From a virus, in IMG/VR virus record IMGVR_UViG_3300042554_000746, positions 1-21,798 of that record: a DNA stretch of 21,798 bases. The stretch is one strand, 5' to 3'. This document shows, one piece after another, positions 1 through 8,476 of this stretch (positions are counted from its first letter, which is position 1; every line of letters starts with the position of its first letter). A program made the position numbers and the translations under genes. Below the pieces are notes generated by a model. The model ran no database searches. It saw only the letters and a program-made list of their open reading frames with translations, and was not told the origin of the DNA.

Positions 1-248
1 AAACCTCGCTGCATAGGCTCACTGAAGATTGTCAGTGCATATTGCTCGGGTTGACCTACGGGGATGGTGTACTGCGCGAACGCTTTGTCAAAGCATTCCA
101 TTTCGCCCCGCCGAAAGGCCCGATACCACCATGCTTGTGCAGCTGGTCGTGGCAGTCCAGCCGACTCAAGGATGCGAAGTGTTAGAAGAATGCAGTCTGC
201 GCCAATGCCATCAAGTGGATCTGCTTTGAGTTTGTAGGGCAGCCCCAA
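1..248 (-). CDS. NlpC/P60-like tail assembly protein, truncated by the window edge
   Basis: The minus frame is open from before position 287 to the window edge. It encodes residues such as WHQFLGLPYKL, GIGADCILLTLRILESAGLP and AWWYRAFRRGEMECF. The D-C-x-x-L segment after a G-x-P-Y lead is how the catalytic cysteine region of NlpC/P60 cell-wall peptidases looks; the histidine part would lie beyond position 1. In lambda-type tail clusters an NlpC/P60 protein (gpK) follows the tape measure and tail-tip genes, which is exactly this position. The start is a problem: no ATG or GTG lies in this frame near the upstream stop. The first usable codon is a TTG at 248-246, yet plausible coding residues (PFAWHQF) lie upstream of it. 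Family assignment is by motif and context only, and a frameshifted or non-canonically started gene is possible. Confidence 0.5.
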   Translation of the reverse strand, partial: MGLPYKLKADPLDGIGADCILLTLRILESAGLPRPAAQAWWYRAFRRGEMECFDKAFAQYTIPVGQPEQYALTIFSEPMQRG

Positions 249-283
249 GAATTGATGCCAAGCAAACGGATGCGCGGCTGGCT

Positions 284-721
284 TTAAGAGATCGCAAGGT
301 TGCCCGTGATTGGAAGGCTGCCCACTAGGCGGCTGTTGAGTTGGCGCCGCGGAAACTGTGATCGCACTGCATCCAGCGGAGATGTCAAGCGGATCACAAT
401 TTTGTCGACCTCGACTTCCATGCTGGCAGCCGTCCATATCTCGTCAGTCAATGTGGGGCCTGCTGAAAGGCTAGCGCCTTCTAGCAGCACAGTCTGAATA
501 GAAATTAAGTGGCGGTTCTCCACCGATTCGACCGCAAAATTTAGACTCACCGGATCGTTGCCCAGCACCAGAGAGACGTTGGCCCTGTCGCCACCTTTGC
601 GAGCCCCTCTGCCTGTCAAGGCAAATGGCGCGAAGTCTGCTTGGCCAACAAAAAAGTTCTGAAAACTCCAGCTCGCGCCGCTGCCTGTTGTTGTCAGATA
701 GTTGACAATGGCGTAACTCAT
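284..721 (-). CDS. Minor tail / tail-tip protein (lambda L/M-like position)
   Basis: A 145-residue protein whose ATG overlaps the tape measure stop codon (ATGA), so it is translationally coupled to it. It has no signal peptide or membrane segment. The C-terminal part, with IRLTSPLDAV, a PRR motif and RLVGSLPITG, resembles the SPLDA...P.R.....VG.LP pattern I associate with tail-tip proteins of the lambda L / DUF2163 or DUF1833 kind, but I cannot name the family firmly. Its place directly after the tape measure and before an NlpC/P60-like gene matches the order H-(M/L)-K in lambdoid tails. The expected role is at the distal tail, joining the tube to the tip complex. The general tail assignment is fairly safe and the exact family is not. 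Confidence 0.7.
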   Translation of the reverse strand: MSYAIVNYLTTTGSGASWSFQNFFVGQADFAPFALTGRGARKGGDRANVSLVLGNDPVSLNFAVESVENRHLISIQTVLLEGASLSAGPTLTDEIWTAASMEVEVDKIVIRLTSPLDAVRSQFPRRQLNSRLVGSLPITGNLAIS

Positions 722-3700
722 ATCCCAAGCCTCCGCCTAGCGGTGACACTGTTCTGCATTGTCTGAAATGCCAGCGCTCGTCCGCGTTCCGCTGACTCGT
801 TCATGCTCTTTCTTAGCTGATCAGCGGTTACATATTCGACGTTGTTTATTATTTGGCTTTCGTATTTGATGCTTAGCTTGCTGTTCTTTGCGTATCTATC
901 AGCAATCTGCCGATGCTGATTTGCCTGCAGTGCTTCGCGATTTTCCTTGAATGGGCTCTGACCGGCGGCTACTGCGGCTTGCAGTTTGTTGCTGGCCACA
1001 ATAGTGCCGCTCTGCCCAGGTACAAATAGCTCTGGCCCTTTTTCTCCCACGAGGTAAGTGCGCCCGTAGTCGACCGGGCCGCCAGACGCTCTGGCCTTGG
1101 GCGCGGTCATCCCGCTAATCCCGCCGGCCAGGGAGCCGATGCCTCCAAAAATGCCCGCCAGCCCCATCAGGGTGTTGTAGGTGCCGCCTTTGCCCATCTG
1201 GCTGATGCCTCCCACAATGCCCATGGCTCCCATAGCTAACCCGCCAATGCCGCCCAGCACACTGGCGAATCCCTCGTTGGCCTTACCGGCCTGATCTGGC
1301 ACCTTGTCCATCTTCTCGCCCAGGGATGCAGCCGTTTCCGACAGCGCACCCATGTCCTCGGTGGCGGTGCTCCAAACGGAAGAATCCCACACCTTTGAAG
1401 TGTCAGCCCAGTTGAAGCCACCACTGCTGGCCGGTTCAAACGAGGTGTCGATTTGGCTCATGTCGGCTGGACTTGCTGCGGCCCAATCGCCTAGGCCGGC
1501 GGCATTGGTGAACATCTGCCCACCAGTCGTCTTTGCCCAGTTAGCCATGCCCGCCGCATCAAGCGGCAACACCTCGCCGGAGCCTGGTGCGGTCGGACTG
1601 CCTGTAGCGGCTTGCAGCATTTTGTCGGCAGCAACATTCATGGTTGTGGCCGCCGAAACCATTGTGTTTCCGGCTGTTTGCTCCGGCGAATTGACTTCAC
1701 TGCCGGGCACCGATTGCTGAGCTTCTTGCTCAATCTTTTTCGGATCGAATCCGGTTAAGCCGCCGAACAGGCCCTTGGTCAGAGCCTGCTCGGCGGGCGC
1801 CATGATGAAGTTCAAGGTCGACTCGATGTATCGGTCGGCCATGCTCTCCAGCACGTCAGTCATTAGCTCTCCTAGGTCAAAGCCGCCTTCCTGCCGCGCT
1901 TTTTGAACCGCTTGGCGAACCATGCCGCCAAAACCCTCAACAAATGTCTCGGTGTATTCACCCATCAGCTTGTTCCAGGGCTGCTTTAAGAACTCCGCTG
2001 TCAGCTCATTGCGCTTGTTCTCCACCATTAACTGCCGCAGCTCTAAGGCCTGTCGCTCCTGCAGTGCCTTGGTCTGGCTCTGCAGGATTTCCGTGCTCTT
2101 TGCCTGTTGATCGGCTAATAGCTTCTCGGTTTCAGCGAGATTCGCTGTTTGGCTGTCCAGCTGCTGCGTGACATTGGCCAGATCCTGTTGGGCCAGCGTT
2201 GCTGAGTTGACCGCTGCAGCCGCAGTCGCACCACCGCTTCCCTGCCCCTGTACGCCACCTGGCTGGGCCAGGCTCTGCCTGATGGCATTCAGAGGATCGA
2301 GCAGCTTGCCAAAGCCGTCCCGTAGCTCGTAATGCAGATGGGTGTTTTGCCCGTCGTTGTAAACGGTCGCGAGACGTTGCCCAGCCGCCACAGAATCCCC
2401 GACCCGGACAGCGGGGTTCTGGATGTGGCCATATGTCCCTTGGGTGCCGTCGTCGTAGCGCACGCGCATTCCGGCCCCCATGAACCGGGCGCCGGGGCGG
2501 GTGAAGCTGGGGATGTACTGCACGACCTTGCCGGCCCGGCGGGCGTGGATCGGATCACCCGGATCTATGCCCAAGTCTTGCCCTTGGTGCCCTCTCCCAG
2601 CGCCCAGCCCGTCGTTGTACTTGGGGGCTGGGGCGGTGCCGGGCAGCATGTTGCCAACAGCCCCGCCTGCTCTGCTGCCGGCCGTTGGCGGCGAGGGTAG
2701 ACCGCCCGCAGCAGCGGCCCGCTGGTCCCGCTCGCGGTTCATGCCCTGCGTGGCCTGCTGGAAGGCCACCTTCGCCTTTAACAGTTCAACCTCATGGCGA
2801 ATGACCTTCAGCCGCTCCTGTTGGATCCGCTGCTCAGATAGCTCCCGCTGCTGTTGCACCTCCAGCGCTGCTCTCTGCGCTGCTTGCTCCATCTGCAGTG
2901 ACCGCATCCGGGCATCTGAAACCTGTTTGGTGGCATCCAAGATCGAGACGTATCCCTTCTGTCCCTGGGCCAAGGCTTCGATCTCAGCGCCGATGACACT
3001 CGATACAGAGCGGGGATCTTGGCGTGCCTGCTCTTGGGCCTCAGCCAGTCGCAGCAAGTCGCTTGCCCTTGCCTCCTCGGCCTTGGCCTGGGCCCTGAGT
3101 AGATCCAGCTCGGATTCACGGAGCCTCTGGGCCTGCTCCAGCGTCTGCAGCCGGCGTTGTTCGCTCTCCTGGATGGCCTGCAGCGCTTGCCTGGCGCCTG
3201 CCAGCGCCTTTTCCTGATTGTCCACGGCCTGATTCAGGCTGAGCATTTTCCGCTCGTAGTCGGTGAGCAGCGATTTCTGCTGCAGCTGCTCCATCGTCAT
3301 CTGGCGCTGCGTGTCCAGGGCCGACAGCTTGGTATCTAGGGTTTCACGCTCCAGCTTTCCGGTGTCTTTGATCAGCCTCTCTTCCTCAAATGAGAGCTTC
3401 GTCAGCTCTTTCATAAGTGTCAGCTGTCTTCCGCGAACATCTACCTCTCTTTTGTATTCTTCATAACGACGCTGCGCTGCACGCAGCTCAGCACCTTTGG
3501 CGATATTCAGCTTGTCCCTGGCCTCTGTCATGGCAGCAAAAGCTGCGTCCTTCTGGATTTGCAGCTCTAGCTGTTGAATCTTCAGCTGCTCCTGTTGGAT
3601 CCTCTGCTGCTTCAGTTGGATTTGTAGCTGGACTCTCTGAATATCTTTTTCTGTTTCCAGTAGCTTACCTTGTTCATCAATCCGCGCCATTTCATTGCGG

Positions 3701-5709
3701 TTCTGCACCTCGGCCAGCCTTTGCTGTGCATCTAGCTTCGTTTCGGGCGATACGGCTAGCTGCGTGGCGAAACCAATGCGCTGCTCCTGCAGCTGCCGCT
3801 TAAGGTTGTTGGCATTGTTCTGCTCTTGAACCACAGAACGCTGGGCCTGCATTAGTCGCAGGCCCAGCTCCAGCTGCTTGATCTCATTGCGGTAGGTATC
3901 CTCTTTGACCTTGGCGATGTCGCGGGCGATGGCTAGGTTGCGTTCGCCCTGACTGGCGCCCATCCGCTTGGAGCGCTCATCAAATACACGCTCTGCATTT
4001 GACGAATACTGCAGGCTCTTAAGGCTGATCTCCTGGTCGTCGCCGACCGTCTGGTTGTAACTGGAAACAGCCGTCTCGCCAGCAATCCTGATCCGCTTGC
4101 GTTCGTCATCGGTCAACGGCCCGCTCCTATTGGGCCTAGACGCCATGATCGAGTTGAGTTCCTTTTGCTCTGCCATTCGGCGAGCCATCGCCCGGCCGCC
4201 ATCGGCGAGTTTGGACAGGTTCTCGTCTAGAGCTTCGCCCATGCTGCCGAGGCCCTTGAGCACCCAGTCCAGAAACTGAATGATCGCGCTGTCTTTTGCC
4301 ATGTCAGTGGCGACGCGCAGGATTCCGCTCAGAGGCCGCAAGATTCCGCTGATGCCCTTGGCTGCCAGTTCAAATCCTTTTGCGATCACCATCAAGACTT
4401 TTCCAATGCCCTCAAGCACTGGCCCCAGCGATAGGCCAACCAGATTGGTTGCCACCGCCGCCACATCCATGATTACGGCGAGAATGCTTGAGAAGATCGA
4501 GCCGATGGAGACCAGAACCCCTCCGAGCTGACCAAGCATCTTGAGCAACGGCTCCAGAGCTTCGCTTGTGCCACGCAGCAGCATCATGAAGCTGTCCTGC
4601 AACTTGTCTAGAGGCTCTAGAACGCCTTTTAGGCCTGCCGCTAGTCCTCTCTCAAGCGCTTGACCACCTTCTGATTGGATTGTCTGCGCAACGTCTTGGA
4701 AGTTGCTCTTGACATTTTCTAGTGAGCCAGCCAGAACAGTTTGGCCGTCATAAAGTTTGTTGAGCTTATTGATCAGATCGTCATAAAACTTGCCTTGCGC
4801 TTGGAGTTGTTGAATGTCAGCTGATGAGGTATAGCCGAGCTTCTTGGCCAGCATCGAATCGGGTCCGACGTTGCCCATCATTAGGGCGTTGACCTCAGAT
4901 CTAAGCTGATACCCCGGCACCCCAAGGGTGTTCATGCCGGCCGCAATTCTGGTGCTGAGATTGCGGATCTTGCCAATGTCTTGACCCTCTTTGCCAAGAT
5001 TGCCCGCATTCTGCAAGATGATATTAAAGCCCTCGTAGATTTCGGATGCTGTTGCGCCTGAAATTTGGGCGACTTCTTTTTGGATCTTCTTGTATTCCGA
5101 TGAAATAACACCGCGCACGGCCCGCATTTGGTTCGCCGTTCCCTCTATTACCTCACCGTCTTCCCCCAGGATCGCAAAGCTGTTGGCGGTGAAGATCCCT
5201 GCTTCCGCCACCTGCTTGTTAAAGCGGCCGGCTTCTGCCGCCAGGCGCTCAAGCGGCGCCAGCATCCCTTGGATTGCTGCGGACGCCCCATTGAAAATGG
5301 CGGTCACACCTGCTACTGCAAGTCCGATCTGCCCCATGACAGGGACAAATCGAAGCGCTGTTGCCGCTAACGGGCCAAGGCTGCCCGCCATTCCCCCAAA
5401 ACTCCCACCTGCCGCGCCCGCGGCAGTGCTGGCTGCCTCAAGCCGAGACGCCAGGTTTGTGAATACATCCCCGTTGCCCCTCAGCCCTTGATTGATGGCA
5501 TCAAGGATTGTTTGGAAGCCACCAAGCCTGTTGGTCAGTTGGTCTATTTGCCGCGACGCTTCGCCGGTATCAGCATCAAACTTGACCTGGATGCCCTGCC
5601 GCTCCAGCTTGTCGGTGTAGCGCTTGAGCAGCTCCAGCTCACGGTCAAGGCTGCTGCGGTCTCCGTGAAGCCGCAGCGTGGCCGTCCCCAGGCTGTATTC
5701 GCCGGCCAT
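718..5709 (-). CDS. Tail tape measure protein with embedded M23 (LytM-type) peptidase domain
   Basis: A 1663-residue protein, the longest in the window, starting at ATG 5709, 26 bases after the tail chaperone frame. It runs inside the tail tube, sets tail length and usually helps DNA entry. The N-terminal part has hydrophobic stretches near residues 100-150 and 390-460. A very long Gln/Glu/Arg-rich coiled coil covers about residues 590-1000. A peptidase M23 domain follows: HQGQD with H1041 and D1045, YGH with H1095, and THLHYEL with H1124 and H1126. These match the HxxxD and HxH zinc ligands of lysostaphin/LytM endopeptidases. A second coiled-coil segment, a Gly/Ala/Met-rich hydrophobic tail, and the ASGGPVDYGRTYLVGEKGPELFVPG block (split here by description, about 130 residues from the C-terminus) are typical of tape measure ends. 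The M23 domain probably cuts peptidoglycan during entry. Confidence 0.96.
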   Translation of the reverse strand: MAGEYSLGTATLRLHGDRSSLDRELELLKRYTDKLERQGIQVKFDADTGEASRQIDQLTNRLGGFQTILDAINQGLRGNGDVFTNLASRLEAASTAAGAAGGSFGGMAGSLGPLAATALRFVPVMGQIGLAVAGVTAIFNGASAAIQGMLAPLERLAAEAGRFNKQVAEAGIFTANSFAILGEDGEVIEGTANQMRAVRGVISSEYKKIQKEVAQISGATASEIYEGFNIILQNAGNLGKEGQDIGKIRNLSTRIAAGMNTLGVPGYQLRSEVNALMMGNVGPDSMLAKKLGYTSSADIQQLQAQGKFYDDLINKLNKLYDGQTVLAGSLENVKSNFQDVAQTIQSEGGQALERGLAAGLKGVLEPLDKLQDSFMMLLRGTSEALEPLLKMLGQLGGVLVSIGSIFSSILAVIMDVAAVATNLVGLSLGPVLEGIGKVLMVIAKGFELAAKGISGILRPLSGILRVATDMAKDSAIIQFLDWVLKGLGSMGEALDENLSKLADGGRAMARRMAEQKELNSIMASRPNRSGPLTDDERKRIRIAGETAVSSYNQTVGDDQEISLKSLQYSSNAERVFDERSKRMGASQGERNLAIARDIAKVKEDTYRNEIKQLELGLRLMQAQRSVVQEQNNANNLKRQLQEQRIGFATQLAVSPETKLDAQQRLAEVQNRNEMARIDEQGKLLETEKDIQRVQLQIQLKQQRIQQEQLKIQQLELQIQKDAAFAAMTEARDKLNIAKGAELRAAQRRYEEYKREVDVRGRQLTLMKELTKLSFEEERLIKDTGKLERETLDTKLSALDTQRQMTMEQLQQKSLLTDYERKMLSLNQAVDNQEKALAGARQALQAIQESEQRRLQTLEQAQRLRESELDLLRAQAKAEEARASDLLRLAEAQEQARQDPRSVSSVIGAEIEALAQGQKGYVSILDATKQVSDARMRSLQMEQAAQRAALEVQQQRELSEQRIQQERLKVIRHEVELLKAKVAFQQATQGMNRERDQRAAAAGGLPSPPTAGSRAGGAVGNMLPGTAPAPKYNDGLGAGRGHQGQDLGIDPGDPIHARRAGKVVQYIPSFTRPGARFMGAGMRVRYDDGTQGTYGHIQNPAVRVGDSVAAGQRLATVYNDGQNTHLHYELRDGFGKLLDPLNAIRQSLAQPGGVQGQGSGGATAAAAVNSATLAQQDLANVTQQLDSQTANLAETEKLLADQQAKSTEILQSQTKALQERQALELRQLMVENKRNELTAEFLKQPWNKLMGEYTETFVEGFGGMVRQAVQKARQEGGFDLGELMTDVLESMADRYIESTLNFIMAPAEQALTKGLFGGLTGFDPKKIEQEAQQSVPGSEVNSPEQTAGNTMVSAATTMNVAADKMLQAATGSPTAPGSGEVLPLDAAGMANWAKTTGGQMFTNAAGLGDWAAASPADMSQIDTSFEPASSGGFNWADTSKVWDSSVWSTATEDMGALSETAASLGEKMDKVPDQAGKANEGFASVLGGIGGLAMGAMGIVGGISQMGKGGTYNTLMGLAGIFGGIGSLAGGISGMTAPKARASGGPVDYGRTYLVGEKGPELFVPGQSGTIVASNKLQAAVAAGQSPFKENREALQANQHRQIADRYAKNSKLSIKYESQIINNVEYVTADQLRKSMNESAERGRALAFQTMQNSVTARRRLGI

Positions 5710-5735
5710 CCGCCCGTCATCTTTGGTGCTTCAGG

Positions 5736-6218
5736 CTAGCCACGCAAATCTTCCATCACTAAGCCAAACAGCGAGACGGGCAAGCGCTTTGTCTTGAGTA
5801 GCATCTTTAATGTCTTTTTACCTTCTGCACTTAAACCTGACTGTCTTTTATCGCGGTCAATCGCGTCTGGGTCATAGGGCAGGAAGTCCGTCGCGGTGAC
5901 CTTCCTTGCGTTCCGGCCTGATAGCGCTGCGGTCACCACAGAAGCAAGCCTTGCCGTCGACAGTGAATTAAGGTTGCATTCCATCTGCTGTCGCGTCTCG
6001 ATGTAGTCGAGGGTGCGCGACAGATGGCTCAGAGGAAGCCTTCCAAAATTTTCTGCGTGGTACTTCGGATCTTGTATGTTTGCCGTGGCCACTCTTAGGT
6101 ATAGCCGGTTCCAGTCAGTCTGGGGCTGCTGGATCTGCGCTTTTAGCTGAGAGAGGTGGCGTTCCAGATCTACGTCGTCTTCTGGATCGCCTCCTCGCCT
6201 TTTCCCGGAGCTGGCCAC
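5736..6218 (-). CDS. Tail assembly chaperone, frameshift extension (GT-like)
   Basis: This frame overlaps the end of the preceding chaperone gene by 49 bases and lies in the -1 frame relative to it. Its only likely independent start is a GTG at 6218, which falls after a weak GAGGGG sequence. I infer that most of it is made by -1 frameshifting at the G GGA AAA heptamer (6206-6200). That would give a fusion of about 326 residues: 172 from the upstream frame and 154 from here. In lambda the GT product bridges the tape measure protein and the tail tube subunits and is absent from the finished virion. The extension has a charged N-terminus, is predicted mostly helical (RLYLRVATANIQ, SHLSRTLDYIETRQQ), and ends in a basic stretch. 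The tape measure gene follows at once, as the family predicts. I do not recognise its sequence family. Confidence 0.8.
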   Translation of the reverse strand: MASSGKRRGGDPEDDVDLERHLSQLKAQIQQPQTDWNRLYLRVATANIQDPKYHAENFGRLPLSHLSRTLDYIETRQQMECNLNSLSTARLASVVTAALSGRNARKVTATDFLPYDPDAIDRDKRQSGLSAEGKKTLKMLLKTKRLPVSLFGLVMEDLRG

Positions 6219-6228
6219 CCCTCTTTCT
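6163..6228 (-). promoter_or_regulatory. Programmed -1 ribosomal frameshift site
   Basis: On the minus strand the overlap contains GGGAAAA at 6206-6200, read in the zero frame as G GGA AAA. This fits the X XXY YYZ slippery rule and differs by one base from lambda's G GGA AAG. A Shine-Dalgarno-like GAGGGG lies 11 bases upstream, a spacing like that of the dnaX stimulator. A possible stem, TCCAGA (6186-6181) with TCTGGA (6168-6163), lies downstream, though its 13-base spacer is longer than usual. The zero frame ends at 6170 and the -1 frame stays open to 5736. The heptamer and the frame relation are seen directly; use of the site is inferred. Confidence 0.85.
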
Positions 6229-6715
6229 CGTTGTTGATGAACTCAACGACCCTCAGGCGCAGCTTGTTGGTCAGTCTCATGGTGTCATCCCTCTGCCACT
6301 GCTGAATCGGTTCCCATTTTTTGCCGCGCATGACCTCGCCCCTGGTCTTGAGGAACAGGGTGATCAGCCGCACTTCGTTCATTACTTGCAGCGGCACACC
6401 GACATAGGCCACGGCCATGTCCTCCAGGTAATCCTGCACCAGTGCCGACTTTGCCGGATCCTGCGTTCCCTGCTGCAGCAGATCAAAGGCCTCCTGCACG
6501 GTGATGCCTTTCTCCTGTGAGCAGCGCTTGGCGACCTGTATCAGGTGAATGGTGGCCTGCACTCTGTCGCGGTCTAGCTGCTCCAGTTCTGCTGCCTCCG
6601 CGACCAGCAAATCGTCATGCCGGCGCAGTCTCAGCCTGTCTGTGATGTCGTGATAGGTGGGCTCATTCCCTTCAAACAGAAGGTCGAGATACCCCGACGA
6701 TGCTGATCCTGTCAT
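6170..6715 (-). CDS. Tail assembly chaperone (G-like)
   Basis: A 181-residue, mostly helical, charged soluble protein. Its ATG shares one base with the preceding stop (TGATG). It sits two genes before the tape measure and its last ten codons overlap a -1 frame with a classic slippery heptamer, which defines the G/GT tail chaperone pair in long-tailed phages. The short form would coat the tape measure protein during tail assembly. The sequence (DRLRLRRHDDLL, AEAAELEQLDRDRVQ, EAFDLLQQGTQ) is not similar to lambda G as far as I can tell, so the assignment rests on position and frameshift signal rather than on homology. Confidence 0.8.
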   Translation of the reverse strand: MTGSASSGYLDLLFEGNEPTYHDITDRLRLRRHDDLLVAEAAELEQLDRDRVQATIHLIQVAKRCSQEKGITVQEAFDLLQQGTQDPAKSALVQDYLEDMAVAYVGVPLQVMNEVRLITLFLKTRGEVMRGKKWEPIQQWQRDDTMRLTNKLRLRVVEFINNEKEGWPAPGKGEEAIQKTT

Positions 6716-6966
6716 CAGATTCTGGCGCTGGGTAGTTGAACGTGGTAGGCCTTGTATCTTTCGGGTTGGTCAATCACGGCCATCGGTAACTGGCACTCGT
6801 AGACCACTCCTTCAAGTCTAGGTAGATCAGAGACTTGTATCCAGACCGCGCCGGTGTAGGCCTCGACGACCATCAGTTCGGCGCTAATCCCTCGCTCTGT
6901 TATGTCGCAGTGAATCAGCACCACGGCTGGCTGCGGCTCCTTGCTCTGGAGGATGGGCTGGTGCAT
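6715..6966 (-). CDS. Small hypothetical tail-region protein
   Basis: An 83-residue protein placed between the large tube paralogue and the tail chaperone, with one-base TGATG overlaps at both ends. Both couplings argue that it is real. It looks like a small beta-rich protein (AVVLIHCDITERG, ELMVVEAYTGAVWIQV) without membrane segment, signal peptide or cysteine motif. I do not recognise the family. Position suggests an accessory of tail assembly. Confidence 0.7.
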   Translation of the reverse strand: MHQPILQSKEPQPAVVLIHCDITERGISAELMVVEAYTGAVWIQVSDLPRLEGVVYECQLPMAVIDQPERYKAYHVQLPSARI

Positions 6967-8450
6967 CAGGGCAGTGGCAGCACGGCGGTCCCTCGTGGCT
7001 GCACGTCAGCATTGTTGTAGCTGAGTGTCGCTCCATTGGCATTGCTCAGGACTCCATTCAGCTCCAATGGGCCCACTACTGTCGCCGATCCTCCATTGAT
7101 GTAGTAGTGCTCCATCGGCGAAGCGCCTACGTTGAGCTTCATGGTTGGGCCCAGCTCAATTCGGCCGCCACCTGCATAGGTGTAACTATCGACGCGGGTG
7201 CCCAGGTTGACTGTGATCGTCAGCCCGTTGATTGCGAGCACACGCACCATCGAGTGTGCGGTTTCTTCTGGCAGTAGGCCCTTGATCGGCTGACCATCTA
7301 CCAAGCGTGTAAAGCCTATGTCCTTGACGCCGATGAAATCGCCGACCGCAATGGTCGCGTTCATCTCCAGCTTAAGTGTTGCGACGCCTGTGGTGTTGTT
7401 GTATGTAGCCTCCTTGATCTCGTATTCGCGCACGTCACGCTGGACTGCCTCTAGCACTTCAAAGTCTGTGTCGTCGCCTGGCCTTGGAAAGTAAGTGCTG
7501 CTGTAGTTGTCACCGCTAAAGCACCCAAAGCTGAGCGCATAAAGTCGCACGGTCCGGCCGGCCCCTATGTGATCCAAGCCAGTCATCATCAACCACGCCT
7601 CTCCATTGGTGTGGTTGTAGCTCACATTTAGCACGCCAGCACTAGGGGTTGTATTCGCCTCTATAGCTGTATATTGAGGTCCAAATCGACAGATTGACTC
7701 CTTTGTTACTTCGTCCCTGAAATCGCTGTAGGTCCAGTCATCGCTAAATCTTACCGGCCCATCTGACAGATACTGCCCAACGAAGACCTCGCCAACAGAC
7801 GCTAGCTCGTAGGACACTTCTGTAAGGCCTTCCGCCCCATCTTGTTCGCTGTAGTTGAGCACATTACACTCAAAGGCAACAAAGTCGTAGACCAAGGGAC
7901 TGCTGGCCCCTGATGTCTGCTTTCCTAGTTCTTTGAGGACTTCGACATAGACTCGGTTATTGCGATTGGCAAGCGTGCTGCCAATCCGGCCAATATCTTT
8001 GTTTTGTCGAGCCTCTTTGATGATGCTAAAACCCCTTTCCCATGGCCCGCTCGTTTCGGCTGGCAAGTAGCAGGCAACGCCAGCATTCTGGTACGCATTT
8101 CCGGTTGGAGCCGCCCCGCCTGTGCCCAGGTTGTAGGCATCCATGAACTGCAGGTCACGCATGAAGTAGCTGGTGACCGCGACTCGGACTTTGGAGCCTG
8201 AGATGCTGCCATCGCTCCAGCCGTCATCGCCGATTAGTCTTATGTCTTGAGGCGTATCATCGACTGATATCTGGCAATTACTTATCCCCGCTAGTTGCAC
8301 ATAATAGTCGCCCGGTAATAATGTGGGTGTCTGAATGTAGCCTGCGCCGTCTTTCTCGCATTTATAGCTGTTTGGGTGTGAGAGCTTGATCGCACGAATG
8401 ATAGTCTTTGAGGCCCGGTGAAATGCACCGGATAGCTGGTAGTTAGTCAT
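6966..8450 (-). CDS. Large tail-tube-like protein with C-terminal extension
   Basis: A 494-residue protein. About residues 1-230 are clearly homologous to the whole of the 205-residue protein encoded just upstream. Both have R-L-x-GDDGWSD, a V-R-x(4)-T/S-YFM-x-D segment, an E-x-LKE-x-G segment and YSEQ-x-GAEGLT near the end of the shared part. The remaining 260 residues are Gly/Thr/Asn-rich and predicted beta-stranded (ATLKLEMNATIAVGDFIGV, ELNGVLSNANG), as in surface or Ig-like decorations added to tube proteins such as lambda gpV. The start ATG at 8450 has a GAGG sequence nine bases upstream. It may be a second tube subunit, a tube-cap or initiator subunit, or a decorated tube variant. Tail-tube identity is inferred from position and the paralogue. 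Confidence 0.75.
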   Translation of the reverse strand: MTNYQLSGAFHRASKTIIRAIKLSHPNSYKCEKDGAGYIQTPTLLPGDYYVQLAGISNCQISVDDTPQDIRLIGDDGWSDGSISGSKVRVAVTSYFMRDLQFMDAYNLGTGGAAPTGNAYQNAGVACYLPAETSGPWERGFSIIKEARQNKDIGRIGSTLANRNNRVYVEVLKELGKQTSGASSPLVYDFVAFECNVLNYSEQDGAEGLTEVSYELASVGEVFVGQYLSDGPVRFSDDWTYSDFRDEVTKESICRFGPQYTAIEANTTPSAGVLNVSYNHTNGEAWLMMTGLDHIGAGRTVRLYALSFGCFSGDNYSSTYFPRPGDDTDFEVLEAVQRDVREYEIKEATYNNTTGVATLKLEMNATIAVGDFIGVKDIGFTRLVDGQPIKGLLPEETAHSMVRVLAINGLTITVNLGTRVDSYTYAGGGRIELGPTMKLNVGASPMEHYYINGGSATVVGPLELNGVLSNANGATLSYNNADVQPRGTAVLPLP

Positions 8451-8476
8451 GGATCAAGCCCTCGTAGAGTCGGTGA

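Noticed and set aside
29-229. 66-codon plus-strand open frame near the window start
   Set aside because: It is antisense to the NlpC/P60-like frame, which has a recognisable catalytic-cysteine region. The plus frame has no such pattern.
2480-3217. Plus-strand open frame of 245 codons opposite the tape measure gene
   Set aside because: Rich in Ser/Cys/Ala/Arg, as expected from the reverse of a Gln/Ala/Leu-rich coiled coil. No recognisable domain and no independent signal.
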